A DNA stretch of 64,000 nucleotides, taken from Vibrio atlanticus. Lineage in GTDB: Bacteria > Pseudomonadota > Gammaproteobacteria > Enterobacterales > Vibrionaceae. The notes beneath the pieces were generated by a model. The model was not told where the DNA came from. It searched no databases and saw nothing but the letters and a program-made list of their open reading frames with translations. Each line of letters opens with the position of its first letter. The stretch's first letter is position 1. The translations under genes and the position numbers were made by a program. This document shows positions 54,207 through 64,000 of this stretch, piece by piece. The stretch is taken from contig NZ_AP025460.1 of assembly GCF_024347315.1 (NCBI RefSeq), forward strand, positions 1,178,001-1,242,000, given 5' to 3'.

Positions 54207-56282
54207 TTAGTATTTTATTGTTCTTTTAAAAGGCGGTAGCGAATCGAGTAGGGACTTTCCGTATCGCTTCGTGACTATGCGTCTATCAAGGATCGTGACT
54301 TTACCAGAATCTCGTTCTTTACGCAGCAATCTACCCACAGATTGAATAAGCTTTTTACTCGCTTCTGGAACAGTAATCTGCATAAACGGATTACCGCCAC
54401 GAGATTCAATATATTCTGAATGTGCCCGCTCTACAGGTGAGGTAGGAACACCAAAAGGAATCTTGGTAATAACAAGGTTTTCAAGCAGCTCGCCAGGTAG
54501 ATCAAGACCTTCAGAAAAGCTACCCGTTCCAAAAAGAACGCTTGTTTTACCTTGGTCTATGAGCTTTTTATGTTTTTTTAGGATTTCAGTTCGTGAGGTA
54601 TCCCCCTGAACCTGTAACGCCCACGACTTTTTAACGAAATCTGTTGCCAAAGCTTCTGCCACTTGGTTCATTTGCCAATAAGAAGAGAATAGAATGAGAT
54701 TGGCTTTGTTGTCTTCTATTACCTTAGGCAAAATTTCAATAAGATATTCGGTAAACTGAGGTGCTTGTGGTTCGTACTTCATTGCAGGTACCACTAATTC
54801 AGCTTGGTTCTGATAATCAAACGGCGATGCCAAAGCAAGAAATTGTACGCCATCTTCTGCTTTTTGGCTGATACCTGATTGATGACAAAAAAAGCTGAAA
54901 GAGTTGAGTGCTCTCATGGTTGCAGATACTAACACTGCACCAACACAACGACTCCAAATCTGTTGGTCCAGTTTCCAACCGACTTCTAATGGTGAGACAT
55001 TAACAACAAAGTCTCCCTCGCTTTCTTTGCTTAATTCAAGCCAACGAGCCAAAGGCGCCCCTTTTTCTCTCTTAGGTTCGGCCATTAATCGCCATACTTG
55101 AGCAAGGTTTTCTGTTCTTTGTATATAGAAGCCAATTTCTGCAAGCGCAGGCTCTGCAAGCTTTGCTGAAAGCTCTCCGTCTTTAACTCGTTCTGCAATC
55201 AAGTCTGCAATTTTTGCTACGGCTTGGCTCGCCTTTTGCGTTAATTGTTTGAGATCTTTCGATTCGCTTTCTAACCATTCAGGTAAGTCACCATGCTCGA
55301 AGCGATACAAGCCATCTTCGAAGTGGCTAGCGTCAAACTGTTTGCTCATTTGAGTCAGAGTCGGGATCAGTTGTTGTACTGAGTCTTGCAACTCATTTCT
55401 AAATCTATGAACACGTTTCTCGTCTGCTAGCCCCGAAAGCTTAGTGATCGATTGATTCAAACGCTCTAACCAGGAGGCAGCACCTTTTAAGCTTGCGGCA
55501 GCAGATGAGTGATCTCTCGCTACGTGTGGCAAGTGGTGAGCTTCATCAAATATATAGATGCTATTTTCTGGTTCTGGCAGTATCACACCGCCGCCTAGGT
55601 CCGCATCAGCCATCACTAAACTGTGATTGGCGATAATCACGTCCGCTTTATCTAGCTCTGAGCGAGCTTTCTGGAAAGGGCAGTCTCTGTGTGTAGGCAT
55701 ACTGTTGTTACAGCTGTGCTTATCACTGACAATCATCTGCCAAATCATGTTGTCGATAGGTTTTGGCCACGAATCACGGTCGCCATCCCATTTACCTTGG
55801 GTGAGGCTGCGGTACATGGTTTGCAGTTGCTCGATGTCTTTCTTTTTTGGTTTGGACTCGAACATCGCCATTTGACCACCATCAACCCCACACGCAGCGG
55901 CCAACTTCTCTGTACAACAATAACGCTGTCTTCCTTTCGCTAAGATGAAAGAAAACTCTCTATCAGTAAGTCGTCTATATAGAGGGAGATCTTTATTGAC
56001 GAGCTGTTCTTGTAGCGCAACGGTCGCTGTTGAAATGACGATTTTTCGATTATTGAGCACGGCGACAGGAATTGTTGCCATTAAATAAGCCAGTGACTTC
56101 CCGATCCCGGTACCAGCTTCAGCAACAATCATGCGATTACTTTTGTGATATTGACCACAAAGTGTCTTCGCTATTTCTGCAACAAGGTAATTTTGAGCAC
56201 GTCGAGGTACAAAGTTATCCAACTGATCTTGGAGGTTTTGATAACTGGTGCGTATAGAATTTTGAATTTTAGTAGTTAGCAT
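54207..56282 (-). CDS. dinG: ATP-dependent DNA helicase DinG
   Basis: Superfamily 2 iron-sulfur helicase (XPD-like, 5'-3') that unwinds R-loops and forked DNA. Walker A AEAGTGIGKSLAYL lies near residue 56; the Fe-S cysteines are in RYCCTEKL, CNNSMPTHRDCPF; the DEAH box is FDEAHHLPHVARD; the C-terminal motifs include SVLFGTGSFSEGLDLPG and LIQSVGRLLRKERD. I start at 56282 (MLTTKIQNSI), preceded by AGGT, giving 691 residues; the frame is open 12 codons further. E. coli dinG is SOS-regulated, but I see no LexA box here. Confidence 0.92.
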   Translation of the reverse strand: MLTTKIQNSIRTSYQNLQDQLDNFVPRRAQNYLVAEIAKTLCGQYHKSNRMIVAEAGTGIGKSLAYLMATIPVAVLNNRKIVISTATVALQEQLVNKDLPLYRRLTDREFSFILAKGRQRYCCTEKLAAACGVDGGQMAMFESKPKKKDIEQLQTMYRSLTQGKWDGDRDSWPKPIDNMIWQMIVSDKHSCNNSMPTHRDCPFQKARSELDKADVIIANHSLVMADADLGGGVILPEPENSIYIFDEAHHLPHVARDHSSAAASLKGAASWLERLNQSITKLSGLADEKRVHRFRNELQDSVQQLIPTLTQMSKQFDASHFEDGLYRFEHGDLPEWLESESKDLKQLTQKASQAVAKIADLIAERVKDGELSAKLAEPALAEIGFYIQRTENLAQVWRLMAEPKREKGAPLARWLELSKESEGDFVVNVSPLEVGWKLDQQIWSRCVGAVLVSATMRALNSFSFFCHQSGISQKAEDGVQFLALASPFDYQNQAELVVPAMKYEPQAPQFTEYLIEILPKVIEDNKANLILFSSYWQMNQVAEALATDFVKKSWALQVQGDTSRTEILKKHKKLIDQGKTSVLFGTGSFSEGLDLPGELLENLVITKIPFGVPTSPVERAHSEYIESRGGNPFMQITVPEASKKLIQSVGRLLRKERDSGKVTILDRRIVTKRYGKSLLDSLPPFKRTIKY

Positions 56283-56795
56283 ACTGTGACCTACGTAACG
56301 GAGCGAGGATAGTAGCACATATCACTAGTCGGTACATTTACCGCAAAATAGCTTGCTTTTGAATCAAAGGTAGATCTCGTTCACAAAAAAAAACTGAACC
56401 TTCAGGAACTTAACGATTTTATTTATGTTACGAAATATATATATTAAAAAATCGCACGATGCAGGCGTTAAATTCTGCGAATCGCGATTTAAACCTAAGT
56501 TAGTGGAGTATTGTACTGAATTGTTCTTTATTTGGGCTATTATATTTCCCTTTAAATTTAAGGGTAAGTTGCTCGTAAAATGATGAAAAAAAATGTAAAC
56601 CTATGATTTTTATGTATTTTTGTTTTTTTTAGGTTTGTTTTTAGTTTATTTGACACGCAGGATAATCTTTTGCAATCTAGACCACGAAATTTAGTGGCGG
56701 TGATTAACTACCAAAGAGTAGTAATGACCAGTCATAAAAAATAAAAGGGAACCGGGCAAGGATCTCCCATTCTTAGAAAAGGCAGTGGATTTATT
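56283..56795. other. Divergent intergenic region between dinG and the porin gene (513 bp)
   Basis: Very AT-rich, with many A/T runs near 56390-56650, as usual for Vibrio porin promoters. The Shine-Dalgarno-like GTGGA precedes the porin start. I cannot assign specific ToxR or CRP sites by eye. No gene seen. Confidence 0.5.
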
Positions 56796-57785
56796 ATGAA
56801 AAAGACTCTATTAGCTCTAGCAGTTATGACAGCAGCTGGTTCTGCAAACGCAGCAATCGAAATTTACAACCAAGACGGCGTTTCTGTTGACCTTAAAGGC
56901 GACATCGAAGTTGTATACAGCAACGAGTACAAAAAAGGTTCTTCAATGGAACAAAAAATCGAAGACGCTGACTTCGGTTTTGATATCAAGTACATGGTAA
57001 ACGAAGATTGGAAAGTTGGAGCTTACTGGGAATTCAACGGTTCTGAGAACGCAAACGCTCAAAAAACTCGCAATGGTGATACTTACGTAGCGGCATACAA
57101 CGACACTTTCGGTTCAATCAAGTTTGGTCGTCTATGTACTGCTGTTGATGATCTAGGTATTGGTAAAGATGAAGCTTACGGTATCTCTACACTTCTAGAC
57201 AACGCAACTAACGAGTGTGCTGACGAAGCTGTTCGTTACGATTACGACAATGGCGCTCTATACGCAACTCTAGGTTACGTACAAGACAAAGTAAATGGCG
57301 AGAACAACAAAGAAGAGCAAGGTAAAGATACTGAGTACTTCGATGCTCGTATGGGTTACCGTTTTGCTGATTTCGATGTTTCTGCATTCGTTGCTAATTT
57401 CGATACTAACGTAGCAAAAGGCGATCACCAAGGTTACGGTGCTGAGCTAGTATTCTCTGGTATTGAGAATGTTTACCTATCTACAGCATACTACGGTGTA
57501 AACTCTGATACTGCGAACGATGACAACTCTGTAATCGCATTTGCTGCAGGTTACACTATGGGTCTTTGGGGCTTCAACACTGGTTACTCAATCGGTGACC
57601 ACGACGATAAAGTTAAAGAAGAAGATCGTTGGTTCGTTAACTCTACTTACGCAATCGCACCAAACACTAAAGTGTACGCGGAAGTCGGTGGTATTGACTA
57701 CGATTCAAAACGTCTTAACGACAAAGGTGCAAAATACTACAAAACAGATACTGGTCTAGCAATTGGTGTTGAAGCATCATTCTAA
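56796..57785 (+). CDS. ompT: General porin, OmpT-like
   Basis: Trimeric outer-membrane porin for small hydrophilic solutes. A signal peptide (1-19, cut after ANA) is followed by AIEIYNQDGVSVDLKGDIEV, the typical start of Gram-negative porins; strands alternate through the 329 residues and end in GLAIGVEASF. The loop region near residue 110 (GSIKFGRLCTAVDDLG) is typical of the constriction-loop area. Heavy codon bias indicates high expression. Location beside dinG matches my memory of OmpT in Vibrio cholerae, where ToxR represses and CRP activates it; that control is not demonstrated here. Confidence 0.87.
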   Translation: MKKTLLALAVMTAAGSANAAIEIYNQDGVSVDLKGDIEVVYSNEYKKGSSMEQKIEDADFGFDIKYMVNEDWKVGAYWEFNGSENANAQKTRNGDTYVAAYNDTFGSIKFGRLCTAVDDLGIGKDEAYGISTLLDNATNECADEAVRYDYDNGALYATLGYVQDKVNGENNKEEQGKDTEYFDARMGYRFADFDVSAFVANFDTNVAKGDHQGYGAELVFSGIENVYLSTAYYGVNSDTANDDNSVIAFAAGYTMGLWGFNTGYSIGDHDDKVKEEDRWFVNSTYAIAPNTKVYAEVGGIDYDSKRLNDKGAKYYKTDTGLAIGVEASF

Positions 57786-57806
57786 TGACCTCGTAATCGA
57801 GTTTTA

Positions 57807-57837
57807 GAAAAAAAGCCACCTTAGGGTGGCTTTTTTG
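57807..57837 (+). terminator. Terminator after the porin gene
   Basis: AAAAAGCCACC TTA GGGTGGCTTTTTT hairpin with T-run. Confidence 0.93.
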
Positions 57838-57876
57838 TTAGGATAAAGAACACTTTATTAGATTTTAAAGAGAGAC

Positions 57877-58542
57877 ATGATGAAGAAAGTACTGTTAGCT
57901 TTGGGCTTACTTACAAGCGTTTTTGGCAGTGTAAGTGCGGCAACTCTAACGCCTCAGAAAGGCGTATCAATTCTGTACATTAATGGTCAAGCTGCTCAAA
58001 ATAAAATCAGTGAAAACCAAATTAATGAGGGTTTTAACCAGGTTTTAGTTCGCTTTGATAAAAAGTTTGGTAACAGCGGTGTTTATTCTTCGGCACCTTA
58101 TGTATTGAATTTTGATGTTACTGGTGAAGAGGTTGAAATTAAGTCTCCAAAAGTACGTAGCTATATGGAAGCTGAGAAGATCTTTGAAGCTGTGAATCCA
58201 TCATGGGTAGTTTTGCAGGATGATGTAGCCATTAAATATCAACAGGATGTCATTGAACGTAAGCCCGGTTTTGCACCGTTTGGCGGTCTAGAGTCTCGAC
58301 TAGCTGAGCACAATGCAAGTAAGGCAGTCTATTTTAAAGATGGCGTGTTACTTGATAAGCCAGCTGAAGCGGTAGTATTAACTTCTGTGGTAGATAATAC
58401 GACAGCACAGACAAGCGGCAAAGCTCAGAAACCAGTGAAACTGGCTGAGACTCAGAATATTGAGCAATTGCAGGCTTGGTACATCAAAGCTTCTAAGCAA
58501 GAACGTAAAGAATTCCGTAAATGGATGATTGACCAAGAGTAA
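57877..58542 (+). CDS. YccT/DUF2057-family exported protein
   Basis: A 221-residue protein with a signal peptide (about 1-21, cut after VSAA near TLTPQKGV). The mature part has the DUF2057 blocks SILYINGQAAQNK, INEGFNQVLVRFDK and a C-terminal charged helix ending WYIKASKQERKEFRKWMIDQ (helix shown). E. coli YccT (CsgI) interferes with curli subunit polymerisation; whether this Vibrio protein does anything similar is unknown. The start is 57877 or the next ATG at 57880 after AGAGAG. It follows the porin gene on the same strand but beyond a strong terminator. Confidence 0.8.
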   Translation: MMKKVLLALGLLTSVFGSVSAATLTPQKGVSILYINGQAAQNKISENQINEGFNQVLVRFDKKFGNSGVYSSAPYVLNFDVTGEEVEIKSPKVRSYMEAEKIFEAVNPSWVVLQDDVAIKYQQDVIERKPGFAPFGGLESRLAEHNASKAVYFKDGVLLDKPAEAVVLTSVVDNTTAQTSGKAQKPVKLAETQNIEQLQAWYIKASKQERKEFRKWMIDQE

Positions 58543-58556
58543 TCAATCTTCATCTA

Positions 58557-58591
58557 CAAAAAAAGCGAGACTAATAAGAGTCTCGCTTTTG
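58557..58591. terminator. Terminator between the DUF2057 gene and rluE
   Basis: AAAAGCGAGACT aataag AGTCTCGCTTTT hairpin between convergent genes. Confidence 0.9.
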
Positions 58592-58623
58592 CTATATTGG
58601 TACTTTTTCTGTATCAGTAAGAG

Positions 58624-59352
58624 CTAAATCTCTTTCCATTCACCTGGCTGAAGCTGACCCACGTTCATATTGCCCATTGAGTAGCGGATTAGACGCAGGG
58701 TAGGGAAGCCTATGTTTGCTGTCATTCGTCTTACCTGACGGTTACGTCCTTCGATGATGGTAATCGCTAACCATGTTGTTGGTATCGCCGCTCTGAAGCG
58801 CACAGGAGGAGTTCTTTCCCAAACCTGAGGTTCTTGCATCACTTCTACTTCTGCAGGCAATGTCATGCCATCTTTTAGTTCAACACCTTTTCTCAATTTA
58901 TCTAAATTTTTCTCAGAAGGTGCGCCTTCGACCTGTACCCAGTAAGTCTTGGGCGATTTTGAGTTCGGCTGAGTCAACTTAGCTTGAAAGATGCCATCAT
59001 TGGTCAAGACCAATAAACCTTCACTATCTCGATCTAAGCGACCAGCAGCATAAACATCTTTTACGGGAATAAAATCCGCTAGCGTTTTTCTACCTTCGCC
59101 ATCAGTGAACTGGCTGAGAGTATCAAAAGGTTTGTTGAATAGAATCACTTTGCGATCTTCGGGTGCTACCTTAGGCTTTGCGTTGGTAGTTTTGCCTTTA
59201 TATCGGTGTTTGCTGGAGTGCGGTTTTTTGTGTGAACTGCCAGTGTCATTTTTGCCACTGTGTTGATTCTGTCTATTACCGCTTTGTTTTAATGTGGTAC
59301 CAGAACGAGCCGGTTTGTCTGAACGAGATGCGCTGCGTGAGCGAGTAGACAT
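58624..59352 (-). CDS. rluE: 23S rRNA pseudouridine synthase RluE
   Basis: RsuA-family enzyme that in E. coli makes pseudouridine 2457 in 23S rRNA. The catalytic aspartate is in [19 protein letters not shown], with [16 protein letters not shown] before it and [20 protein letters not shown] (20 shown) after it. The N-terminal 66 residues are an unstructured, strongly basic Ser/Arg/Lys/Gly extension rather than an S4 domain; it may bind RNA. The 242 residues exceed E. coli RluE (217). AAGGTAG precedes the start. Confidence 0.88.
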   Translation of the reverse strand: MSTRSRSASRSDKPARSGTTLKQSGNRQNQHSGKNDTGSSHKKPHSSKHRYKGKTTNAKPKVAPEDRKVILFNKPFDTLSQFTDGEGRKTLADFIPVKDVYAAGRLDRDSEGLLVLTNDGIFQAKLTQPNSKSPKTYWVQVEGAPSEKNLDKLRKGVELKDGMTLPAEVEVMQEPQVWERTPPVRFRAAIPTTWLAITIIEGRNRQVRRMTANIGFPTLRLIRYSMGNMNVGQLQPGEWKEI

Positions 59353-61917
<2,565 letters not shown>

Positions 61918-62005
61918 TGATTGGACTCATCGTTAGTAAGTCATGAACATGATTTACTAACGAGTTGCTTGGTCTGGCAGTTAAGTCACAGATAAAGTCA
62001 AAACG

Positions 62006-62045
62006 AAAGACGCTTTAACGATAACGTTAAAGCGTCTTTTTTTAT
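62006..62045 (+). terminator. Terminator after icd
   Basis: AAAGACGCTTTAACG ATAA CGTTAAAGCGTCTTTTTTT, a 15-bp perfect stem with a long T-run. Confidence 0.95.
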
Positions 62046-62056
62046 TCATAATGCTT

Positions 62057-62097
62057 CCTAGACCTAGACCTAGACCTAGACCTAGACCTAGACCTAG
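62057..62097. repeat. Tandem array (CCTAGA)x6.8
   Basis: Six full 6-bp CCTAGA units and a partial CCTAG between two terminators. It has the same CTAG core as the arrays at 21496 and 52501 but a period of 6 rather than 7. Confidence 0.95.
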
Positions 62098-62153
62098 CTA
62101 AAGGGATCTCTCGGACGATTTGTACTGGTGAATAGCTTTTAGCTCTCAGATCG

Positions 62154-62203
62154 AAAAACCGCCCATTTAAGCCTGTATTACAGGTATCAAATGAGCGGTT
62201 TCA
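62154..62203 (-). terminator. Terminator after cspD
   Basis: On the minus strand AAACCGCTCATTT ... AAATGGGCGGTTTTT, with an internal CCTGT/ACAGG stem; about 65 bp after the cspD stop. Confidence 0.8.
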
Positions 62204-62266
62204 ATGTTCTGCTTACCTGACAGTCGTTTAATAAGACTGATAGAGGTCTACATGTTTGGCAATCGC

Positions 62267-62488
62267 CTATTTTACGGCGCTGCCTTCTACAGGAACAACG
62301 GAGCTAGCATGGGAGCCTTTAGGTCCACTTTCTACTTCATAATCGACCTGTTGACCTGCCTTTAAGGTTCGATAACCTTCCATTTGTATTGTGGAGTAGT
62401 GCGCGAAAATATCGCCATCTTCACCTTCTGGACAAATAAAGCCAAACCCTTTGGCATTGTTAAACCATTTTACTGTACCTGTAGCCAT
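62267..62488 (-). CDS. cspD: Cold-shock-domain protein CspD
   Basis: Single OB-fold nucleic-acid-binding protein; in E. coli CspD is induced in stationary phase and inhibits replication. RNP1-like KGFGFICPE and RNP2-like DIFAHYS are both intact, preceded by ATGTVKWFNNA. I start at the ATG at 62488 (MATGTVKW), 9 bp after GAGGG; an ATG three codons earlier overlaps that site. This gives 73 residues, E. coli CspD having 74. Divergent from clpS, as in enterics. Confidence 0.93.
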   Translation of the reverse strand: MATGTVKWFNNAKGFGFICPEGEDGDIFAHYSTIQMEGYRTLKAGQQVDYEVESGPKGSHASSVVPVEGSAVK

Positions 62489-63077
62489 GCTATACATCCC
62501 TCATGCATTTTGTTACTAACGTTGTTATATCAAATCAATGTAAGTTCGATTGATATTATTCCTATCAACTAAACAATTTCAGCTGATAGCTTGAATCTCA
62601 TACATTGCTTACGGAAATTAACGCTACCCTGCGTAATTATTCCTTATTATAAATTTTTAACGCTTATTACTAGGTTTAGAATCGTGTTACGAAGTTGTAT
62701 CAGAAAAACCTTTTAGCTCCAATGTAGCTAATGATTGAGTACAGTCAATAGCAAATTGGTATAAAAATGATCAATTTTAATAACAAATCACATTCGAGAT
62801 TGGCTGCATACTATTAACTAAATAGTAACTTAACGACGATCTTATCGTCACCATCAATAGTTGTGGTGTCTTTTTAATCAATCACATATGTTAATCCTGT
62901 TAATCGAGATCTTTTATTTGCAGCGATGGAAATGGTGGATTAGGCTCAGTATAGAGGAATATTTTTTGGTACTGTTTCTTGGTGCAGTTTCTTAGTACAC
63001 CGTAATGCGTGAATGTGGTAAATTTGAGTTAACTAAACATTCACGACTTCCGAAAAATAACCCTTAGCAAAGCTAAT
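62489..63077. other. Divergent intergenic region between cspD and clpS (589 bp)
   Basis: AT-rich throughout; carries the cspD and clpS promoters. No frame looks like a gene and no clear structured element stands out. Its length leaves room for complex stationary-phase control of cspD, but I cannot name any site. Confidence 0.5.
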
Positions 63078-63398
63078 ATGAGCAGAAACTTTGAATGGGC
63101 ATCTCCAGGCTCAGATTTACTGGAGAAAGAGAGAACGAAAGTAAAGCCACCGGCAATGTATAACGTTGTATTACATAACGATGACTACACGCCCATGGAC
63201 TTTGTAATCGAGATCCTAGAGCGATTTTTCTCACTAGATATCGAAAAAGCAACGGAAGTGATGCTCAAGGTTCATTATGAAGGTAAAGCTATTTGCGGCA
63301 CATACAGTGCTGAAATAGCGGAAACAAAGGTAGCGCAGGTAACGATGTACTCAAAGGAAAATGAGCATCCGCTACTATGTACAATGGAGCAAGTGTAA
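63078..63398 (+). CDS. clpS: ClpS, adaptor of the ClpAP protease
   Basis: Binds N-end rule substrates and delivers them to ClpA. The 106 residues equal E. coli ClpS. The substrate pocket and ClpA-binding elements are visible: [20 protein letters not shown] (Asn/Asp of the pocket) and [20 protein letters not shown]. It is followed 39 bp later by clpA, the usual operon. Confidence 0.95.
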   Translation: MSRNFEWASPGSDLLEKERTKVKPPAMYNVVLHNDDYTPMDFVIEILERFFSLDIEKATEVMLKVHYEGKAICGTYSAEIAETKVAQVTMYSKENEHPLLCTMEQV

Positions 63399-63437
63399 AT
63401 TGCTCGAACAACACTGTTGTTCCCTTAGGAGGTACTT

Positions 63438-64000
63438 ATGCTAAATAAAGAATTAGAGACGAGTTTAAATGGCGCATTTTCTCGTGCGCGAGACAAGCGA
63501 CATGAATTCATGACTGTCGAACACCTCCTACTAGCATTATTAGAAAATGATGCGGCCAAGGAAGCGCTCCAAGCTTGTCAGGCTGATCTCGATGCTCTTC
63601 GCAATGAGCTCGATATTTTTATCGACCAAACGACCCCACTCATCCCTGAAAGCGACGAGACTCGTGAAACCCAGCCCACGCTGAGCTTTCAACGAGTACT
63701 TCAGCGCGCTGTTTTTCATGTTCAATCTTCAGGTCGCAGCGAAGTAACAGGTGCAAATGTACTTGTGGCTATTTTTAGTGAGCAAGAATCTCACGCGGCG
63801 TATCTTCTTAAGAAAAACGACATCAGCCGCTTAGACATAGTGAATTTTATTTCACACGGTATTACCAAAGGCAGCAATGAAGGCGATAGCGGTTCATCTC
63901 CTGATTCATTTGGTGGTGCAGAGAATGCCGAAGAAGCTAACTCAGAAGATCGTCTAGAAAATTTTGCGACCAACCTTAACGAAGTAGCGAAGCAAGGTAA
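63438..64000 (+). CDS. clpA: ClpA ATPase of the ClpAP protease, N-terminal part (cut by the window edge)
   Basis: Hexameric AAA+ unfoldase feeding ClpP. Only the first 187 codons are visible: the Clp repeat N-domain (MLNKELETSLNGAFSRARDK, RHEFMTVEHLLLALLEN, QRAVFHVQSSGRSEVTGANV) and the linker up to LENFATNLNEVAKQG, just before the first ATPase domain. AGGAGGT precedes the ATG with ideal spacing. It runs off the end at 64000 and is not interrupted. Confidence 0.96.
   Translation, partial: MLNKELETSLNGAFSRARDKRHEFMTVEHLLLALLENDAAKEALQACQADLDALRNELDIFIDQTTPLIPESDETRETQPTLSFQRVLQRAVFHVQSSGRSEVTGANVLVAIFSEQESHAAYLLKKNDISRLDIVNFISHGITKGSNEGDSGSSPDSFGGAENAEEANSEDRLENFATNLNEVAKQG

Larger units (their letters stand above)
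61918..62266. other. Intergenic region between icd and cspD (349 bp)
   Basis: Contains, in order, the icd terminator (62006-62045), the CCTAGA tandem array (62057-62097) and a cspD terminator (62154-62203). No gene seen. Confidence 0.7.

Noticed and set aside
56283..56795. ToxR or CRP sites upstream of the porin gene
   Set aside because: Expected from the Vibrio cholerae orthologue, but the region is so AT-rich that matches by eye are not meaningful.
62057..62097. CRISPR or attachment site
   Set aside because: A 6-bp simple repeat between two terminators; no integrase or cas gene is near.

Overview
The window is a chromosomal segment of a marine gammaproteobacterium, almost certainly a Vibrio. 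The evidence is protein similarity (OmpT-type porin, MipA/OmpV barrel, monomeric isocitrate dehydrogenase, DUF3360 transporter beside pflB) and Vibrio/enteric gene orders such as mltG-tmk-holB-tatD-ptsG, pykA/mlc, priC-rsmS-roxA and cspD/clpS-clpA. The Splendidus clade is my guess only; no 16S or marker gene is present. I found no tRNA, rRNA, CRISPR array, prophage or integron. Most of the window is core genome, with a few small accessory insertions.

Layout. 1-5 kb: end of mltG, tmk, holB, tatD, then ptsG behind a palindromic Mlc-type operator, and a small exported protein. 5-9 kb: a sodium symporter with its 32-residue subunit MetS, an outer-membrane protein, a 29-residue membrane peptide and a patatin lipase. 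9-14 kb: pyruvate kinase, a MITE, the glucose-responsive repressor Mlc and CheV. 14-19.4 kb: the SOS mutagenesis cassette imuA-imuB-dnaE2 behind a perfect LexA box. 19.5-22.5 kb: yciK/sohB and an IS5-family element that landed inside a 7-bp tandem repeat. 22.5-27.5 kb: the stress trio yeaG(prkA)-yeaH-spoVR. 27.8-30 kb: ompV, then an AT-rich CPBP-protease gene enclosed between two diverged copies of the ompV 3' end. 30-37 kb: yfbU, pflA, lpxR, pflB and a DUF3360 transporter (anaerobic metabolism; an FNR-like site is present). 37.7-41 kb: a basic amino-acid ABC importer. 41-49 kb: an ImpA-type lipoprotein metalloprotease, xthA, a lipoprotein prolyl-oligopeptidase and an EmrD-like exporter. 49-56 kb: a chemoreceptor, roxA-rsmS-priC with a (7 bp)x10 array, a TSUP permease and dinG. 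56.8-64 kb: ompT-like porin, a YccT-family protein, rluE, icd, cspD, clpS and the start of clpA (cut by the window edge).

How the parts connect. Glucose uptake (ptsG), its repressor (mlc) and the glycolytic exit (pykA) lie within 8 kb, and pyruvate formate-lyase follows further on. DNA-damage functions are represented by imuABC, dinG and xthA. ClpS/ClpA are the adaptor and unfoldase of the N-end rule pathway.

The most interesting non-gene signals are: a set of short tandem arrays built on CTAG, one split by the IS and one running into the rsmS stop codon; a MITE whose ends match that IS; the duplicated ompV 3' end around the CPBP gene; a 45-bp palindrome in front of pflB; and two genes too small for usual ORF cut-offs (MetS and a YnhF-like peptide), plus the short rsmS. 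I did not find a clearly new multi-gene defence or biosynthetic system.
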